Origin: Catalinimonas alkaloidigena
GTDB lineage: Bacteria; Bacteroidota; Bacteroidia; Cytophagales; Cyclobacteriaceae
Length of the DNA: 64,000 nt
Assembly: GCF_029504655.1 (NCBI RefSeq)
Contig: NZ_JAQFIL010000001.1
Location: 6,205,001-6,269,000, forward strand
Direction of reading: 5' to 3'
Shown: piece by piece, positions 1 through 8,401 of the stretch
How positions within the stretch are numbered: position 1 is the first letter of the stretch
How the letters are laid out: every line of letters begins with the position of its first letter
Notes under the pieces: generated by a model
Database searches by the model: none
Seen by the model: the letters and a program-made list of their open reading frames with translations, nothing else
What the model was told of the DNA's origin: nothing
Made by a program: the position numbers and the translations under genes

Positions 1-1499
1 GGTAAGTTTACTTTCAGGAATACCGCACTGATTCCTTTTTGCTGACTGTTAGCCCAATACAAAAGGTTATTTAGCATTTCTGAAACACTTGAAACTTTTC
101 GGTGAAGTTCTTTGAGCACCATTTTTTGTTCTCTAGTATCAAGTAAGCCTTCTCCTATCAATTCAAAGGTTCCCATGATTGAGGCAAAAGGGCTTTTCAG
201 ATCATGGCTGATAACTGAAAATAGTTGATCTTTGGTATTATTTAAGGCACTTAACTCCTCATTTTGCTCAGCTATTTTTTCTTTTTGCGAAGCGATATCT
301 GCATTTCTTTCTATCAGCAACTTATTCAACTGGTGCTTTTGCCGATTATTGCGATAAATGAAAGAGGCTGCAATGATGAAGAATAGGCTTACTATGCTGA
401 TAATGATAATAATGAGTTTGCTCAGACGATTTTCCTGCTGCTGTAATTGGTTTTCGCGCGCGAGTTGCTGGTTTTCTGCTTCTTTCTGCTGTAAGTGCAG
501 AAAGTTAATTTCCCTTTCCTTAGCCTCGCTGTATAAACTATCACTGTAAGCCTTGTAGAGTGTATGGTAGTGATACGCCTGACCAAAATTTCCCAGGGCA
601 GCATAGCCATCCGAGAGTATCCGCAATGCTCTTTCCATATCCCACTTGGCATGCATGTCGCGAGCAAATTCGTAGCCTTTTAAGGCATTATTCACACATT
701 GCTGATACTTTCCCAGCGCGTAATAGGTTTGCCCCGTTCCAGCATAGGCGAAGCTATTTTCCCATTTACTGCGATATGAGGTATCCTGCAAAACTCTCTG
801 GTAGTAGGCCAGGGCTTCTGTATACTTCTTCATATGGAAATAGATCTCTCCCAGCCTGTTGTGGCTCATGACAATCATGCGGTAATCCCTGATTTTTTTT
901 GCTATCAGAATTACTTTTTTTACATAAAAAATCGCACTGTCGTAGTTTGAGGTTTCGTCATAGCAAAGCCCTATATTAAAGTAGTTTTTGATAAGCTGGG
1001 CACTGTCCTTTAGCGCAATATTGAGCTCTGCCGCATTAAAGAGTTCTTTAAGAGCGGCACTGTAATTATGCTGCCCGATATAAACCAGGCCGATTGTATT
1101 CAAACCTCTTACATAGCCAGCTTTATCTTTCAGTTCCTTGCTCAACTCCAAAGCCTTGAAATTATTTTCCAAAGCCATGTTATAGGATCCTTTGATATAA
1201 TATGCTTTCCCCAAAACATACAGGACTTTCATTTCACCTATCTTGTACCCTTGTTGTTGAGCCAGTTTCAGAGCTTCTTCGCAAAAAACAAGCGCACTGT
1301 CGGGTTGATCAAACATATACTGCTCAGCAAGTTGCTGAAGAAGCAATACGGAAGTAGTATCAGAGGTAAAATCAGGCTTTAGCTTTTGATTGTTCCACTC
1401 ACTCAAAAGTGACAGCGTATCTTTTTGGGCAAAACTGAAATTATACGATAATATTATGCAAATAATACTGAGCAAGATGTAAAATCTACCAAATGACAT
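1..1499 (-). CDS. TPR sensor histidine kinase (C-terminus cut by window edge)
   Basis: Reading the minus strand from the ATG at 1499 gives an unbroken frame of 499 codons to the window edge. It opens with a Sec signal peptide (cleavage near NFSFAQ). Tetratricopeptide-type helices follow (about residues 50-320), then a Gln/Glu-rich coiled coil and one membrane segment beginning LIIIIISIVSLFF. Next is a second coiled coil and a HisKA dimerisation helix with the phospho-acceptor motif FSVISHDLKSP (His432). The ATPase domain lies beyond position 1. This is the usual Bacteroidota layout of an extracytoplasmic TPR sensor joined to a cytoplasmic kinase. The signal sensed cannot be told. No response regulator is visible on this side, so its partner may lie to the left of the window. 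Confidence 0.9.
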   Translation of the reverse strand, partial: MSFGRFYILLSIICIILSYNFSFAQKDTLSLLSEWNNQKLKPDFTSDTTSVLLLQQLAEQYMFDQPDSALVFCEEALKLAQQQGYKIGEMKVLYVLGKAYYIKGSYNMALENNFKALELSKELKDKAGYVRGLNTIGLVYIGQHNYSAALKELFNAAELNIALKDSAQLIKNYFNIGLCYDETSNYDSAIFYVKKVILIAKKIRDYRMIVMSHNRLGEIYFHMKKYTEALAYYQRVLQDTSYRSKWENSFAYAGTGQTYYALGKYQQCVNNALKGYEFARDMHAKWDMERALRILSDGYAALGNFGQAYHYHTLYKAYSDSLYSEAKEREINFLHLQQKEAENQQLARENQLQQQENRLSKLIIIIISIVSLFFIIAASFIYRNNRQKHQLNKLLIERNADIASQKEKIAEQNEELSALNNTKDQLFSVISHDLKSPFASIMGTFELIGEGLLDTREQKMVLKELHRKVSSVSEMLNNLLYWANSQQKGISAVFLKVNL

Positions 1500-1746
1500 G
1501 AATAGTGAGCAGTTTGGGCAAATCGCTGATACTTATACCAATTAAAATATATCGTTAAAATTATGAAGGGGAACCCAATAAAAACAGAAAAAAAGCACCA
1601 ATACTCTAATCTGTAATGAATGCGCTGATAAAGTAAGTGCTATGCCCAAGAAAGGTACTGAGCTGTGAGGCTTCTTTGTTTGAACCGGAGTATCAAAACG
1701 GATGAATTAATCCATATTCGCGCTCCATTATGAGCTTAAAATAGAA

Positions 1747-1770
1747 AAAGCGCCCCTCCAGGAGCGCTTT
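1747..1770 (-). terminator. Rho-independent terminator behind the 26-residue ORF
   Basis: The arms AAAGCGC (1747-1753) and GCGCTTT (1764-1770) are perfectly complementary. Read on the minus strand, the stem is followed by a T-rich tail (TTTTTCTAT). It begins 26 bases past the stop codon of the small minus-strand ORF at 1797-1877, so it most likely ends that transcript. Confidence 0.75.
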
Positions 1771-1796
1771 CAGTATTGTTTTATCAAAATAAAATA

Positions 1797-1877
1797 TCAT
1801 ACAACGCAGTAAGCAGCCCATGCTGCACATACCAACGTCACTTTAATAGCGATTTCAAATCTTCTTTTAGTATCCAT
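1797..1877 (-). CDS. Candidate 26-residue hydrophobic peptide gene
   Basis: A minus-strand ATG at 1877 opens a 26-codon frame ending in TGA. The peptide starts MDTKRRFEIAIK and ends VTLVCAAWAAYCVV: a short basic head and a hydrophobic tail with two cysteines and one tryptophan. That fits a single membrane-spanning peptide or a precursor peptide. It is followed at once by a rho-independent terminator and stands alone between the kinase (start 1499) and the SDR gene (stop 2108), so it looks like a separate transcription unit. A weak match to the -7 box (GAACTTTG) lies just upstream on the same strand. I do not recognise a family. It could be a chance frame inside a small RNA, but the terminator supports a real transcript. 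Confidence 0.45.
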   Translation of the reverse strand: MDTKRRFEIAIKVTLVCAAWAAYCVV

Positions 1878-2107
1878 AACTTTGTGTTTTGAATCAGTGT
1901 ATTAAACGAGAATCCCCGAGCACAAAGTTCACTTTTTTACGAATTATTTTATCATAAGCCTATTTTACTGACAATATCCATATCAAAAACCCCTAATATT
2001 TACAATATTAATACTTATTAGAAATTAGTACTATTTCATCACTGCTAAGCTTTAGAGCGCATTAGGGTGTAGAAAATAAGACAAAACCCAGTGTTCAGCA
2101 AGAGGAA

Positions 2108-2875
2108 TTATCTTTTACTTCCTGGTATCATCACACCCAGCCCGCCATCAATTCGGTAGGCCTGCCCGGTCATAAAAGCCGCTTTGTCACTGCACAGATA
2201 GGCGATAAACTCTCCAACTTCAATGGGTTGGGCAATACGCTTGGTCAGGTGCATATCTACACACTCCTGATAGGGAATTTCCGGATCAGGCGACTGTTCA
2301 AAGCCCCAACGCAGCATGGGCGTATCCACAGAGCCTGGGCAGACAGCCACGCAGCGTACCTGAGGACCATAGTCTACCGCAATGCTGCGGGTAAGCCCGA
2401 TCATAGCGGTCTTGGAAGTCACGTAAGGACAAACATTCCCCTGACTGATCATAGCCTGTACGCTGGAAACATTTACTACTACTCCTTTACCAATTTTTTG
2501 CATATGGGGGATAGCGTGTTTGGCACAGAGAAAAGCACTCTTTAGGTTGATATCCATAACCAGGTCCCACTCCTCTTCGCTGGTTTCCGTTACGGTAGAA
2601 TAACGCTGTATCCCTGCATTACTGACCAGGTAGTTGATCTGCCCGAATTTTTCAACGCCCTTGGCTATCGCAGCTTTGACCTCCTGTTCTTTAGAAACAT
2701 CGCATTTGATAAAAACAACTTTCTCTCCTGCCTTAGACGCTACATCATTGCCTTGGGCCTCATCTACATCTAAAATGATGACATTGGCACCTTCTCTTGC
2801 AAAAACTTCTACGCTGGCAGCTCCTATTCCCTTGCTGCCACCGGTCACAATGGCTGTTCTGCCCTGGTGTTCCAT
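2108..2875 (-). CDS. Short-chain dehydrogenase/reductase (SDR) family oxidoreductase
   Basis: A 255-residue classical SDR, predicted to be an NAD(P)-dependent cytoplasmic alcohol or sugar dehydrogenase. The cofactor motif TGGSKGIG is near residues 11-18, followed by the NAG motif (SNAGIQ), the catalytic serine in VSSVQAM, the YVTSK active-site Tyr/Lys pair, and PGSVDTPM. The acidic residue after the second strand (ILDVDEA) favours NAD over NADP. There is no signal peptide. It lies 107 bases downstream of the SMP-30-like gene on the same strand and is probably cotranscribed. A lactonase plus a dehydrogenase suggests sugar or sugar-acid oxidation, but the substrate cannot be read from sequence. 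Confidence 0.9.
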   Translation of the reverse strand: MEHQGRTAIVTGGSKGIGAASVEVFAREGANVIILDVDEAQGNDVASKAGEKVVFIKCDVSKEQEVKAAIAKGVEKFGQINYLVSNAGIQRYSTVTETSEEEWDLVMDINLKSAFLCAKHAIPHMQKIGKGVVVNVSSVQAMISQGNVCPYVTSKTAMIGLTRSIAVDYGPQVRCVAVCPGSVDTPMLRWGFEQSPDPEIPYQECVDMHLTKRIAQPIEVGEFIAYLCSDKAAFMTGQAYRIDGGLGVMIPGSKR

Positions 2876-2982
2876 GAGTTTGTCGTTAAATGTTTACCCT
2901 GAGTTAAACCGGACCTGATGACAGATCAGGATTCAGGGCCTGGTTAAAAGTTAATACTTAATAAAAAATGCATACGCCTGCT

Positions 2983-3858
2983 TTACTGAAATAAAGGCTG
3001 CCCCGAGGCTAACTTATGGCAAGCTAAAGGAGCGCCTTTCACGCCAAAATTAATCTGATTAATATGATATCTTCCTAAATTTGAAGTATATAATTGATCA
3101 AAGTCAGGACCTCCAAAGGCAATGTTGGTGGGATTAGAGAGAGTGTGTCCTTCCCAGTCATCTACCAACTGCTGAACTTCCTGCTGAGGCGTAACTCTGT
3201 AAATTCTGTTAGGAGCGTAGCAAGAAACGTATAAATTTTCCTCAGCATCAAAAGCCAAACCATCAGGACAGGTTTGCGGTAAAGTCACGAAAACCGAGCG
3301 CTCACCCGCACGACCATCCCGGAGGATAGGAATACGCTCAACACCGGGCAGCCAGGTACAGGCTACATAGAGGGTCTGCTCATCGGGAGATATAGCCAGA
3401 CCGTTGGCAAAATTAAATGGTCCCGCATGCCATATTTCATGCTTGCCGTCAACACCAAACCTGAGAATCTTTCCTGTCTTTTGCCGAAAAGCCCCGCTCT
3501 CACTTACATAAAGGTTTCCCTGACTATCAAACACCGGATAATTTGGGATATTAAACTGATGCCCTTCTGCGCCTTCGGCAAACTTAGTCAACTTACCGCT
3601 ACTTAGCTCATATTTCCAGACACAGTGCTGCTTGTTATCACAGACTGCCAGCCACTCAGCGGTAGGGTTAAAGGCAATTCCTAATACAAAGCCTCCGGTA
3701 TTGCTTACTTCTTCTACATGACTGCCATCAGGGGCAACCTTATAAACTTGTCCTGCCTCTCCTCCTGCCCAGATATGCCCATCCGGATGTACAGCCACCC
3801 CTTCTACATGGTCCAGGCCTCCTACAAGCTCAGAAACTTGGTTAAGTCGGATTTCCAT
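2983..3858 (-). CDS. SMP-30/gluconolactonase-family protein
   Basis: A 291-residue six-bladed propeller of the SMP-30/gluconolaconase/LRE family, which hydrolyses sugar lactones in a metal-dependent way. Supporting motifs are HVEGVAVHPDGHIWAGGEAG at the N-terminus, NGLAISPDEQTLYVACT, and CPDGLAFDAEENLYVSCY. The Asn/Asp metal-ligand positions of the family fall in the NGLA and PDGLAFD segments. There is no signal peptide, so it should act in the cytoplasm beside the SDR protein encoded just downstream. Two -7-like boxes lie 36-61 bases upstream of its ATG, marking it as the first gene of the pair. Lactonase activity is inferred from the family, and some members have other activities. Confidence 0.85.
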   Translation of the reverse strand: MEIRLNQVSELVGGLDHVEGVAVHPDGHIWAGGEAGQVYKVAPDGSHVEEVSNTGGFVLGIAFNPTAEWLAVCDNKQHCVWKYELSSGKLTKFAEGAEGHQFNIPNYPVFDSQGNLYVSESGAFRQKTGKILRFGVDGKHEIWHAGPFNFANGLAISPDEQTLYVACTWLPGVERIPILRDGRAGERSVFVTLPQTCPDGLAFDAEENLYVSCYAPNRIYRVTPQQEVQQLVDDWEGHTLSNPTNIAFGGPDFDQLYTSNLGRYHINQINFGVKGAPLACHKLASGQPLFQ

Positions 3859-3893
3859 AGATTGTCAAATTAAGAGCAGTGCTTAAGATAGGG

Positions 3894-3919
3894 CAAAATT
3901 ACGAGAAACGGCAAAATTA
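3894..3919 (-). promoter_or_regulatory. Two tandem -7 boxes before the lactonase/SDR operon
   Basis: On the minus strand TAATTTTG occurs at 3901-3894 and again at 3919-3912, 18 bases apart. Both fit the Bacteroidota -7 consensus TAnnTTTG exactly. The nearer one would place transcription about 25-30 bases before the ATG at 3858. I saw no clear -33 element, so which box is used is unknown. Confidence 0.5.
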
Positions 3920-4051
3920 TGTGCCAGCTTCCAGCGGCAGATGCTGACTTTTGATTTAGAAATTTCCAAATAAGGCTTTTACTGATAAAATTTCAGCCTT
4001 CATTAGCTATCCCACCACCTGTATATTAGAATAATTCAAATTCATTTAAAG

Positions 4052-4062
4052 TGGTAACGTAC
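4052..4062 (+). promoter_or_regulatory. Candidate operator TGGTAACGTAC
   Basis: TGGTAACGTA occurs here and again at 12832, each upstream of a catabolic transcription unit. GGTAACGT followed by a partial reverse complement resembles the LacI-family palindrome GGTAACGTTACC. It lies about 660 bases before the dehydrogenase start and about 190 bases before the divergent lactonase gene. No regulator gene of that family is in the window, so the assignment is inference. Confidence 0.3.
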
Positions 4063-4719
4063 ACATTTGGGCATGCTCCTAATATTATCCTATAAAAAAG
4101 ATGATTTATAGTTTTCTAGTAGAAAACTTGTCAAACTGATAAAACCATTGAGCTTATTGCGAATATTATTTGCAAATATTAATAAAATGCGTAAAAATAT
4201 TTTATCAATGCCACTGATTAATTCATTTGATTAATTCAAATTTTGGCCAGTAAAATCTTATTAATTGCAAAAAAGCAAAAGTAAATTATAGTTAGCATAT
4301 TTTGCGATATATATGATAAATACAATTTATAGACTCTACAGTATTTGAAATATAGTAGAATTTTACCCAGAACATATTATTTTCTTGCCTTGTATTTCAT
4401 CAATGCTTATGTTTACAAGATATAAATTTATTAATACATATAAAACACACATAAGATTTTACTATTGGCTCTATATACAATATTTATCATTACACCAATA
4501 TTTGTTATCCTTTTTATAGTCTCATTATTTGATAGTCTTATTCCTAATTTAATTCCTATATTGAACAGTGAGAGCTTTGGATATTTTCCGAAAACGAACT
4601 TGTTTTTTTATAGCCAAAAATCCTGTAAAAATGATATTTTACATCAAATAATCTTTACAGAAGACCGCTAATCATTGAATTTATACCTTTATTTACACAG
4701 AATTGCTTTTACACATTTT

Positions 4720-6468
4720 ATGAATTCCCTGAACTCTGGCTTGTGCTTTAATTTTATCCTTACGCTTTTAGTGCTTGTTGCTTTCACCCAATGTCAGCAA
4801 AACAGTAATTTACCTCCCTCTGACCCCGAAAATGGTGGTCTTTATCTGCCCGACGGCTTTGAAGCAGTGGTACTCGTGGATAGCCTCCCCGCTCGAGCCC
4901 GGCATCTGGCAGTACGGGATAATGGCGATGTTTATGTCAAAAACAGATTTTCAGACGGCAAGTCTTCCATTACAGCTTTGCGTGATACCGATCAGGACGG
5001 GAAGGCAGATATCATTCAAACCTTTGGCGAAACCCATCGGGAAAGAGGCTACGGTACCTCGATGAGAATACATAACGACTACCTCTACTTTAGCACTGAG
5101 TTGATGGTCTATCGTTATGCCCTCGATACCGACGATCTGGTGCCTACGAGTGAAATGGAAGTTGTACTCACTGATGATCATGAGCATGGTATGCATGAGC
5201 ATATTGCCAAACCAATCGCCTTTGATAACGAAGGTTATTTGTATGTTCCTTTTGGTGCTCCTTCCAATGCCTGCCAGGACCCTAAAAGAACGCCCAACGC
5301 TCCCGGAATAGACCCATGCCCACAGTTGGCAGACCACGGAGGAGTATGGCGTTTTGATGCAAACAAAACCAACCTTACCCAGGCAGATGGAGAAATGTTT
5401 TCTACCGGAATCAGAAGTGTGGTGGCGATGGAGTGGAACCCGTTGGATGAAAACCTTTATCTGGTCATGCATGGCAGAGATGATTTGCTGCGCTTATGGC
5501 CTCAGAAATTCTCATCCTGGGAGAGTGCTTTACTTCCTGCTGAAGAGTTTTTAAAAGTTACTCAAGGTTCTGATTTTGGCTGGCCCTACTGTTATTATGA
5601 TCAGATGCAGGAGAAAAAAGTACTGGCTCCCGAATACGGAGGAGATGGTAATAAAGTAGGCCGCTGCAGCGATTGTGATGATCCTATTATGGGATTTCCC
5701 GGCCACTGGGCCCCTAATGATCTGTTTTTCTATACCGGTGAGCAGTTTCCTGAACGTTATAAGCAAGGTGCTTTCGTGGCTTTTCATGGTTCTACCAACC
5801 GAGCCCCTTACCCGCAATCAGGTTACATCGTCGCCTTCATCCCTTTTGAGAATGGCGCGCCAAGCGGAGATTTTGAGATTTTTGCCGATGGCTTTGCCGG
5901 AGTTGACCCTATTGTCAATGTAAGTGATGCGATTTACCGCCCAATGGGCATTTCCATGGGACCCGACGGATCTTTGTATATTGGAGAAACTGAAAAAGGA
6001 AAAATCTGGCGTGTGATGTACAAAGGGGATAAAAATGTGTTTGGAAAAACCCAGCTGGCCAGCATGGAAGAAAGAAAATCTCTATCCCATATCAGAACGC
6101 CCGATGAGATAGAGGACAATCTGGATAGAGGAGTGGCGGTAGAGGGAGCCAAGCTATTCAATACCTACTGTGCTACCTGTCATCAGCGCAATGGGCAGGG
6201 CGATTCTCAGCGTTTTCCTACCTTAGTAGGCACCAGGTGGGTGTTGGGAGATAAAAAAGAGCTGATTGAAGTAGTTTTGAATGGTCTGGAAGGGCCTATA
6301 GAAGTAAAAGGAAAGCCTTATAATAGCCTGATGCCTCAGCACAGCTTTCTGAGTGATGAGGATGTAGCCCAAGTGCTAACTTATGTGCGACAGAACTTTG
6401 GAAATAAGGCCAGTGAAGTAAGTACGGAAGAAGTAAGTGCCGTAAGAAAAACTTTGCAAAAGGAATAA
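4720..6468 (+). CDS. Sorbosone-dehydrogenase-like propeller lipoprotein with C-terminal cytochrome c
   Basis: The ATG at 4720 is preferred over an upstream TTG because it begins a clean lipoprotein signal (lipobox VAFTQC, Cys25). The 582-residue product has a six-bladed PQQ/sorbosone-dehydrogenase-like domain (about residues 35-450; note GMHEH, FSTGIRSVVAMEW and GSDFGWPYCYYD). A class I cytochrome c domain follows, with haem motif CATCH (Cys484, Cys487, His488) and likely axial Met538 in SLMPQ. It would oxidise a sugar or alcohol in the periplasm and pass electrons through its own haem to the respiratory chain. Related propellers in Bacteroidota may lack PQQ, so cofactor and substrate are open. 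It is the first gene of the plus-strand run, 77 bases before the first SelA-like gene. Confidence 0.85.
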   Translation: MNSLNSGLCFNFILTLLVLVAFTQCQQNSNLPPSDPENGGLYLPDGFEAVVLVDSLPARARHLAVRDNGDVYVKNRFSDGKSSITALRDTDQDGKADIIQTFGETHRERGYGTSMRIHNDYLYFSTELMVYRYALDTDDLVPTSEMEVVLTDDHEHGMHEHIAKPIAFDNEGYLYVPFGAPSNACQDPKRTPNAPGIDPCPQLADHGGVWRFDANKTNLTQADGEMFSTGIRSVVAMEWNPLDENLYLVMHGRDDLLRLWPQKFSSWESALLPAEEFLKVTQGSDFGWPYCYYDQMQEKKVLAPEYGGDGNKVGRCSDCDDPIMGFPGHWAPNDLFFYTGEQFPERYKQGAFVAFHGSTNRAPYPQSGYIVAFIPFENGAPSGDFEIFADGFAGVDPIVNVSDAIYRPMGISMGPDGSLYIGETEKGKIWRVMYKGDKNVFGKTQLASMEERKSLSHIRTPDEIEDNLDRGVAVEGAKLFNTYCATCHQRNGQGDSQRFPTLVGTRWVLGDKKELIEVVLNGLEGPIEVKGKPYNSLMPQHSFLSDEDVAQVLTYVRQNFGNKASEVSTEEVSAVRKTLQKE

Positions 6469-6545
6469 ACATAGTAATCCTACAGAAACTTGCAGAATAA
6501 TATAAAATTGAGAAAATTAATCTACACTACCCATAAAATTGAATC

Positions 6546-7778
6546 ATGATTAATAGAAGAAATCTTCTCAAACGCTTAGCCAGCCTACCCTTGCTAGGTA
6601 GCATAGTGGGCAGTGGTATCCCTATCCAATCTGCTTCCGCTACACCAGCAGCAGTATCAGTAAAACAAGATTTATTCAAAGAACTGGGCATAAGGCCTTT
6701 GATCAATGCCCGCGGCACTATGACCTTTTTATCAGGTTCTCTCATGGAACCGGAAGCCTTAGCCGCGATCAATGCTACTGCGCATGACTTTGCCAATATG
6801 CATGAGGTGGAAGACAAAGTAGGAGAAAAAATTGCAGAGATGCTGGAAGTAGAAGCCGCTATGGTAACTTCAGGCGCTGCCTGCGCCCTCACCATCGGCA
6901 CGGCAGCAGCCATTACCGGCATGGATATGGAGAAGATCAGACAAATTCCTAATCTGCCCGGCCCTCAGCCAGAAGTAATCATCCAGAAAAAACACCGTTA
7001 TGTGTTTGATCAGGCAGTACGCAGCGCAGGAGTAAAGCTGATAGAAGTAGAGAGTGCTGAGGAAATGGAAAAAGCCATCAACGAACGTACCGTAATGTCT
7101 CTTTTCTTTAATGCTGCGGTCTCCTGGTATGGTATTGAAGATAGCATTAGCCACGAAGAATTTGTGGCCATTTCCAAGCGCAACAATATTCCATCTTTTA
7201 TTGATGCGGCTGCCGATGTACCTCCGCTTGAAAACCTCTTCAAATATCAGAAAATGGGCTTTGATATGGTCACTTTCTCAGGAGGAAAGATGATCCGAGG
7301 TCCGCAAAGCGCCGGCCTTCTGTATGGACGTAAAGATCTAATTGAAGCAGCCAAGTTGAATTTCTCACCCCATGAGAGTCCTATTGGCAGGTCTATGAAG
7401 GTCAACAAAGAGGAAATTTTTGGAATGTATGCAGCCCTGAAGCATTATCTGGAAAAAGACCATGAAAAAGAGTGGGAAGAATGGATGGGCCGGGTAAAAG
7501 ATATTGCGAAAAAAGTAGAAAGCGTGTCAGGAGTAATAGGTGAGACACATATTCCTAAGGGCCGTGCCAATGTATTTCCCGGCTTGCGTGTGAAGTGGGA
7601 TCAGAACAAAATAAAAATAAAGCCGGATGAAGTAGTGGAAGCGCTTAGAGCGGGAGAGCCCAGAATTGAGACCTCTGCCGGAGACGATGGACTGCAAATC
7701 GCAGTGGTAACACTTCAGCCAGCGCATGTTCCGATTGTAGCAAGACGCATTAAAGAGGTACTGGAAACAGCAGTATAA
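6546..7778 (+). CDS. Tat-exported SelA-like PLP-dependent enzyme (copy 1)
   Basis: A 410-residue fold-type I PLP enzyme related to SelA and to the D-glucosaminate-6-phosphate ammonia-lyase (DgaE) group. The N-terminus INRRNLLKRLASLPL has a twin-arginine motif followed by a hydrophobic stretch and an Ala-rich cleavage region. Family motifs are LINARGTMTF (about 53-61), a TSGAACAL cofactor-binding loop, FIDAAAD (Asp220) and FSGGKMIRGPQ, with Lys248 as the presumed PLP lysine. The catalytic lysine is intact, so it is probably active after folding with PLP in the cytoplasm and export. It is not selenocysteine synthase: no selB, selC or selD is nearby and the protein appears exported. The neighbouring Tat-signal RidA suggests an enamine-releasing elimination. 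Confidence 0.85.
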   Translation: MINRRNLLKRLASLPLLGSIVGSGIPIQSASATPAAVSVKQDLFKELGIRPLINARGTMTFLSGSLMEPEALAAINATAHDFANMHEVEDKVGEKIAEMLEVEAAMVTSGAACALTIGTAAAITGMDMEKIRQIPNLPGPQPEVIIQKKHRYVFDQAVRSAGVKLIEVESAEEMEKAINERTVMSLFFNAAVSWYGIEDSISHEEFVAISKRNNIPSFIDAAADVPPLENLFKYQKMGFDMVTFSGGKMIRGPQSAGLLYGRKDLIEAAKLNFSPHESPIGRSMKVNKEEIFGMYAALKHYLEKDHEKEWEEWMGRVKDIAKKVESVSGVIGETHIPKGRANVFPGLRVKWDQNKIKIKPDEVVEALRAGEPRIETSAGDDGLQIAVVTLQPAHVPIVARRIKEVLETAV

Positions 7779-7843
7779 GTTGATGGGGATTCAATAGTCT
7801 TAAATAATTTTTTTAATATAACCAATGCTAAAAATTTAATGAT

Positions 7844-8311
7844 ATGAAATCACAACGTAGATCTATTTTAAAGAAAATGATGGCATCACTGGCCGGAGTA
7901 GCAGGCTTGGGTGTAGCTGCACAGGCAAAGAGCGAAACAACTCCTTCCACGAAAGAGACTTTCAGCCCTCACACAGAACCCGGCCAGGAAGTACCGCTAT
8001 TTTCAGGATCTGTCAAGCATGGAGGATTTGTATTCGTAGCCGGTAAGGGTGCTCACTTTGAGGGAGATATCAAAGCGCATACTGATCACGTCCTCAATGA
8101 GTTGGAAAAAGAGCTTAAAAAAGCAGGTTCTTCAATGGATAAGGTGGTAAAAGTAAATGTATACCTGGCTGACCTGAATGACTATACCGCTATGAACGAG
8201 GTCTATCGCGGACGCTTTGGAAACAATCCTCCTGTTCGTACTACAGTAGCTACTTACGGGGGCGTACCCGGAGATTCACTGGTAGAAATTGACTGCATCG
8301 CCTCTGTGTAA
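7844..8311 (+). CDS. Tat-exported RidA/YjgF-family protein
   Basis: 155 residues: a twin-arginine leader (KSQRRSILKKMMASL, cleavage likely after AAQA) and then a RidA domain of normal size (about 45-155). RidA proteins hydrolyse reactive enamine/imine intermediates made by PLP enzymes. The substrate-binding arginine (Arg132 in PPVRTTV) and the glutamate near the C-terminus (Glu148 in LVEIDCIA) are present. They are 16 residues apart, where I recall 15 in canonical RidA, so the loop between them is slightly longer. Its place between two SelA-like genes, also with Tat leaders, strongly suggests a shared periplasmic reaction. RidA proteins are normally cytosolic, so the leader is notable. Confidence 0.88.
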   Translation: MKSQRRSILKKMMASLAGVAGLGVAAQAKSETTPSTKETFSPHTEPGQEVPLFSGSVKHGGFVFVAGKGAHFEGDIKAHTDHVLNELEKELKKAGSSMDKVVKVNVYLADLNDYTAMNEVYRGRFGNNPPVRTTVATYGGVPGDSLVEIDCIASV

Positions 8312-8318
8312 ATGGATT

Positions 8319-8390
8319 TTAGGATTTGGGAGGAGGAATTTAGAAACATTCAAACCCCCTACTCCCAAAATCCCAATTCCCAAAACCTAA
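8319..8390. repeat. Intergenic inverted repeat between ridA-like and SelA-like genes
   Basis: TTAGGATTTGGGA (8319-8331) is nearly complementary to TCCCAAAACCTAA (8378-8390), with one mismatch. Between them lies another CTCCCAAAATCCC segment. Such GGGATTTTGGGA-type palindromes are common between Bacteroidota genes. It fills most of the gap before the ATG at 8402 and may act as a transcript-stability hairpin. Confidence 0.5.
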
Positions 8391-8401
8391 CAATTACCCT
8401 T

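Larger units (their letters stand above)
1500..2107. other. Intergenic region with one small transcription unit
   Basis: Apart from the 26-residue ORF and its terminator, this AT-rich 0.6 kb holds no convincing coding frame. 1500-1740 should contain the leader and promoter of the TPR kinase, and 1878-2107 the promoter of the small unit. No tRNA-like fold or repeat family was seen. Confidence 0.6.
3859..4719. other. Long AT-rich divergent intergenic region
   Basis: About 0.86 kb separates the minus-strand lactonase operon from the plus-strand dehydrogenase. 4080-4460 is visibly much richer in A and T than the flanking genes. It carries the two minus-strand -7 boxes (3894-3919) and a candidate operator (4052-4062). 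A 68-codon frame at 4465-4671 begins at TTG, has no recognisable domain, and is not called. I see no RNA gene or repeat family. Confidence 0.6.

Noticed and set aside
4465..4671. 68-codon hydrophobic plus-strand frame before the dehydrogenase
   Set aside because: It starts at TTG in very AT-rich DNA, has no recognised family, and hydrophobic frames arise easily in such sequence.
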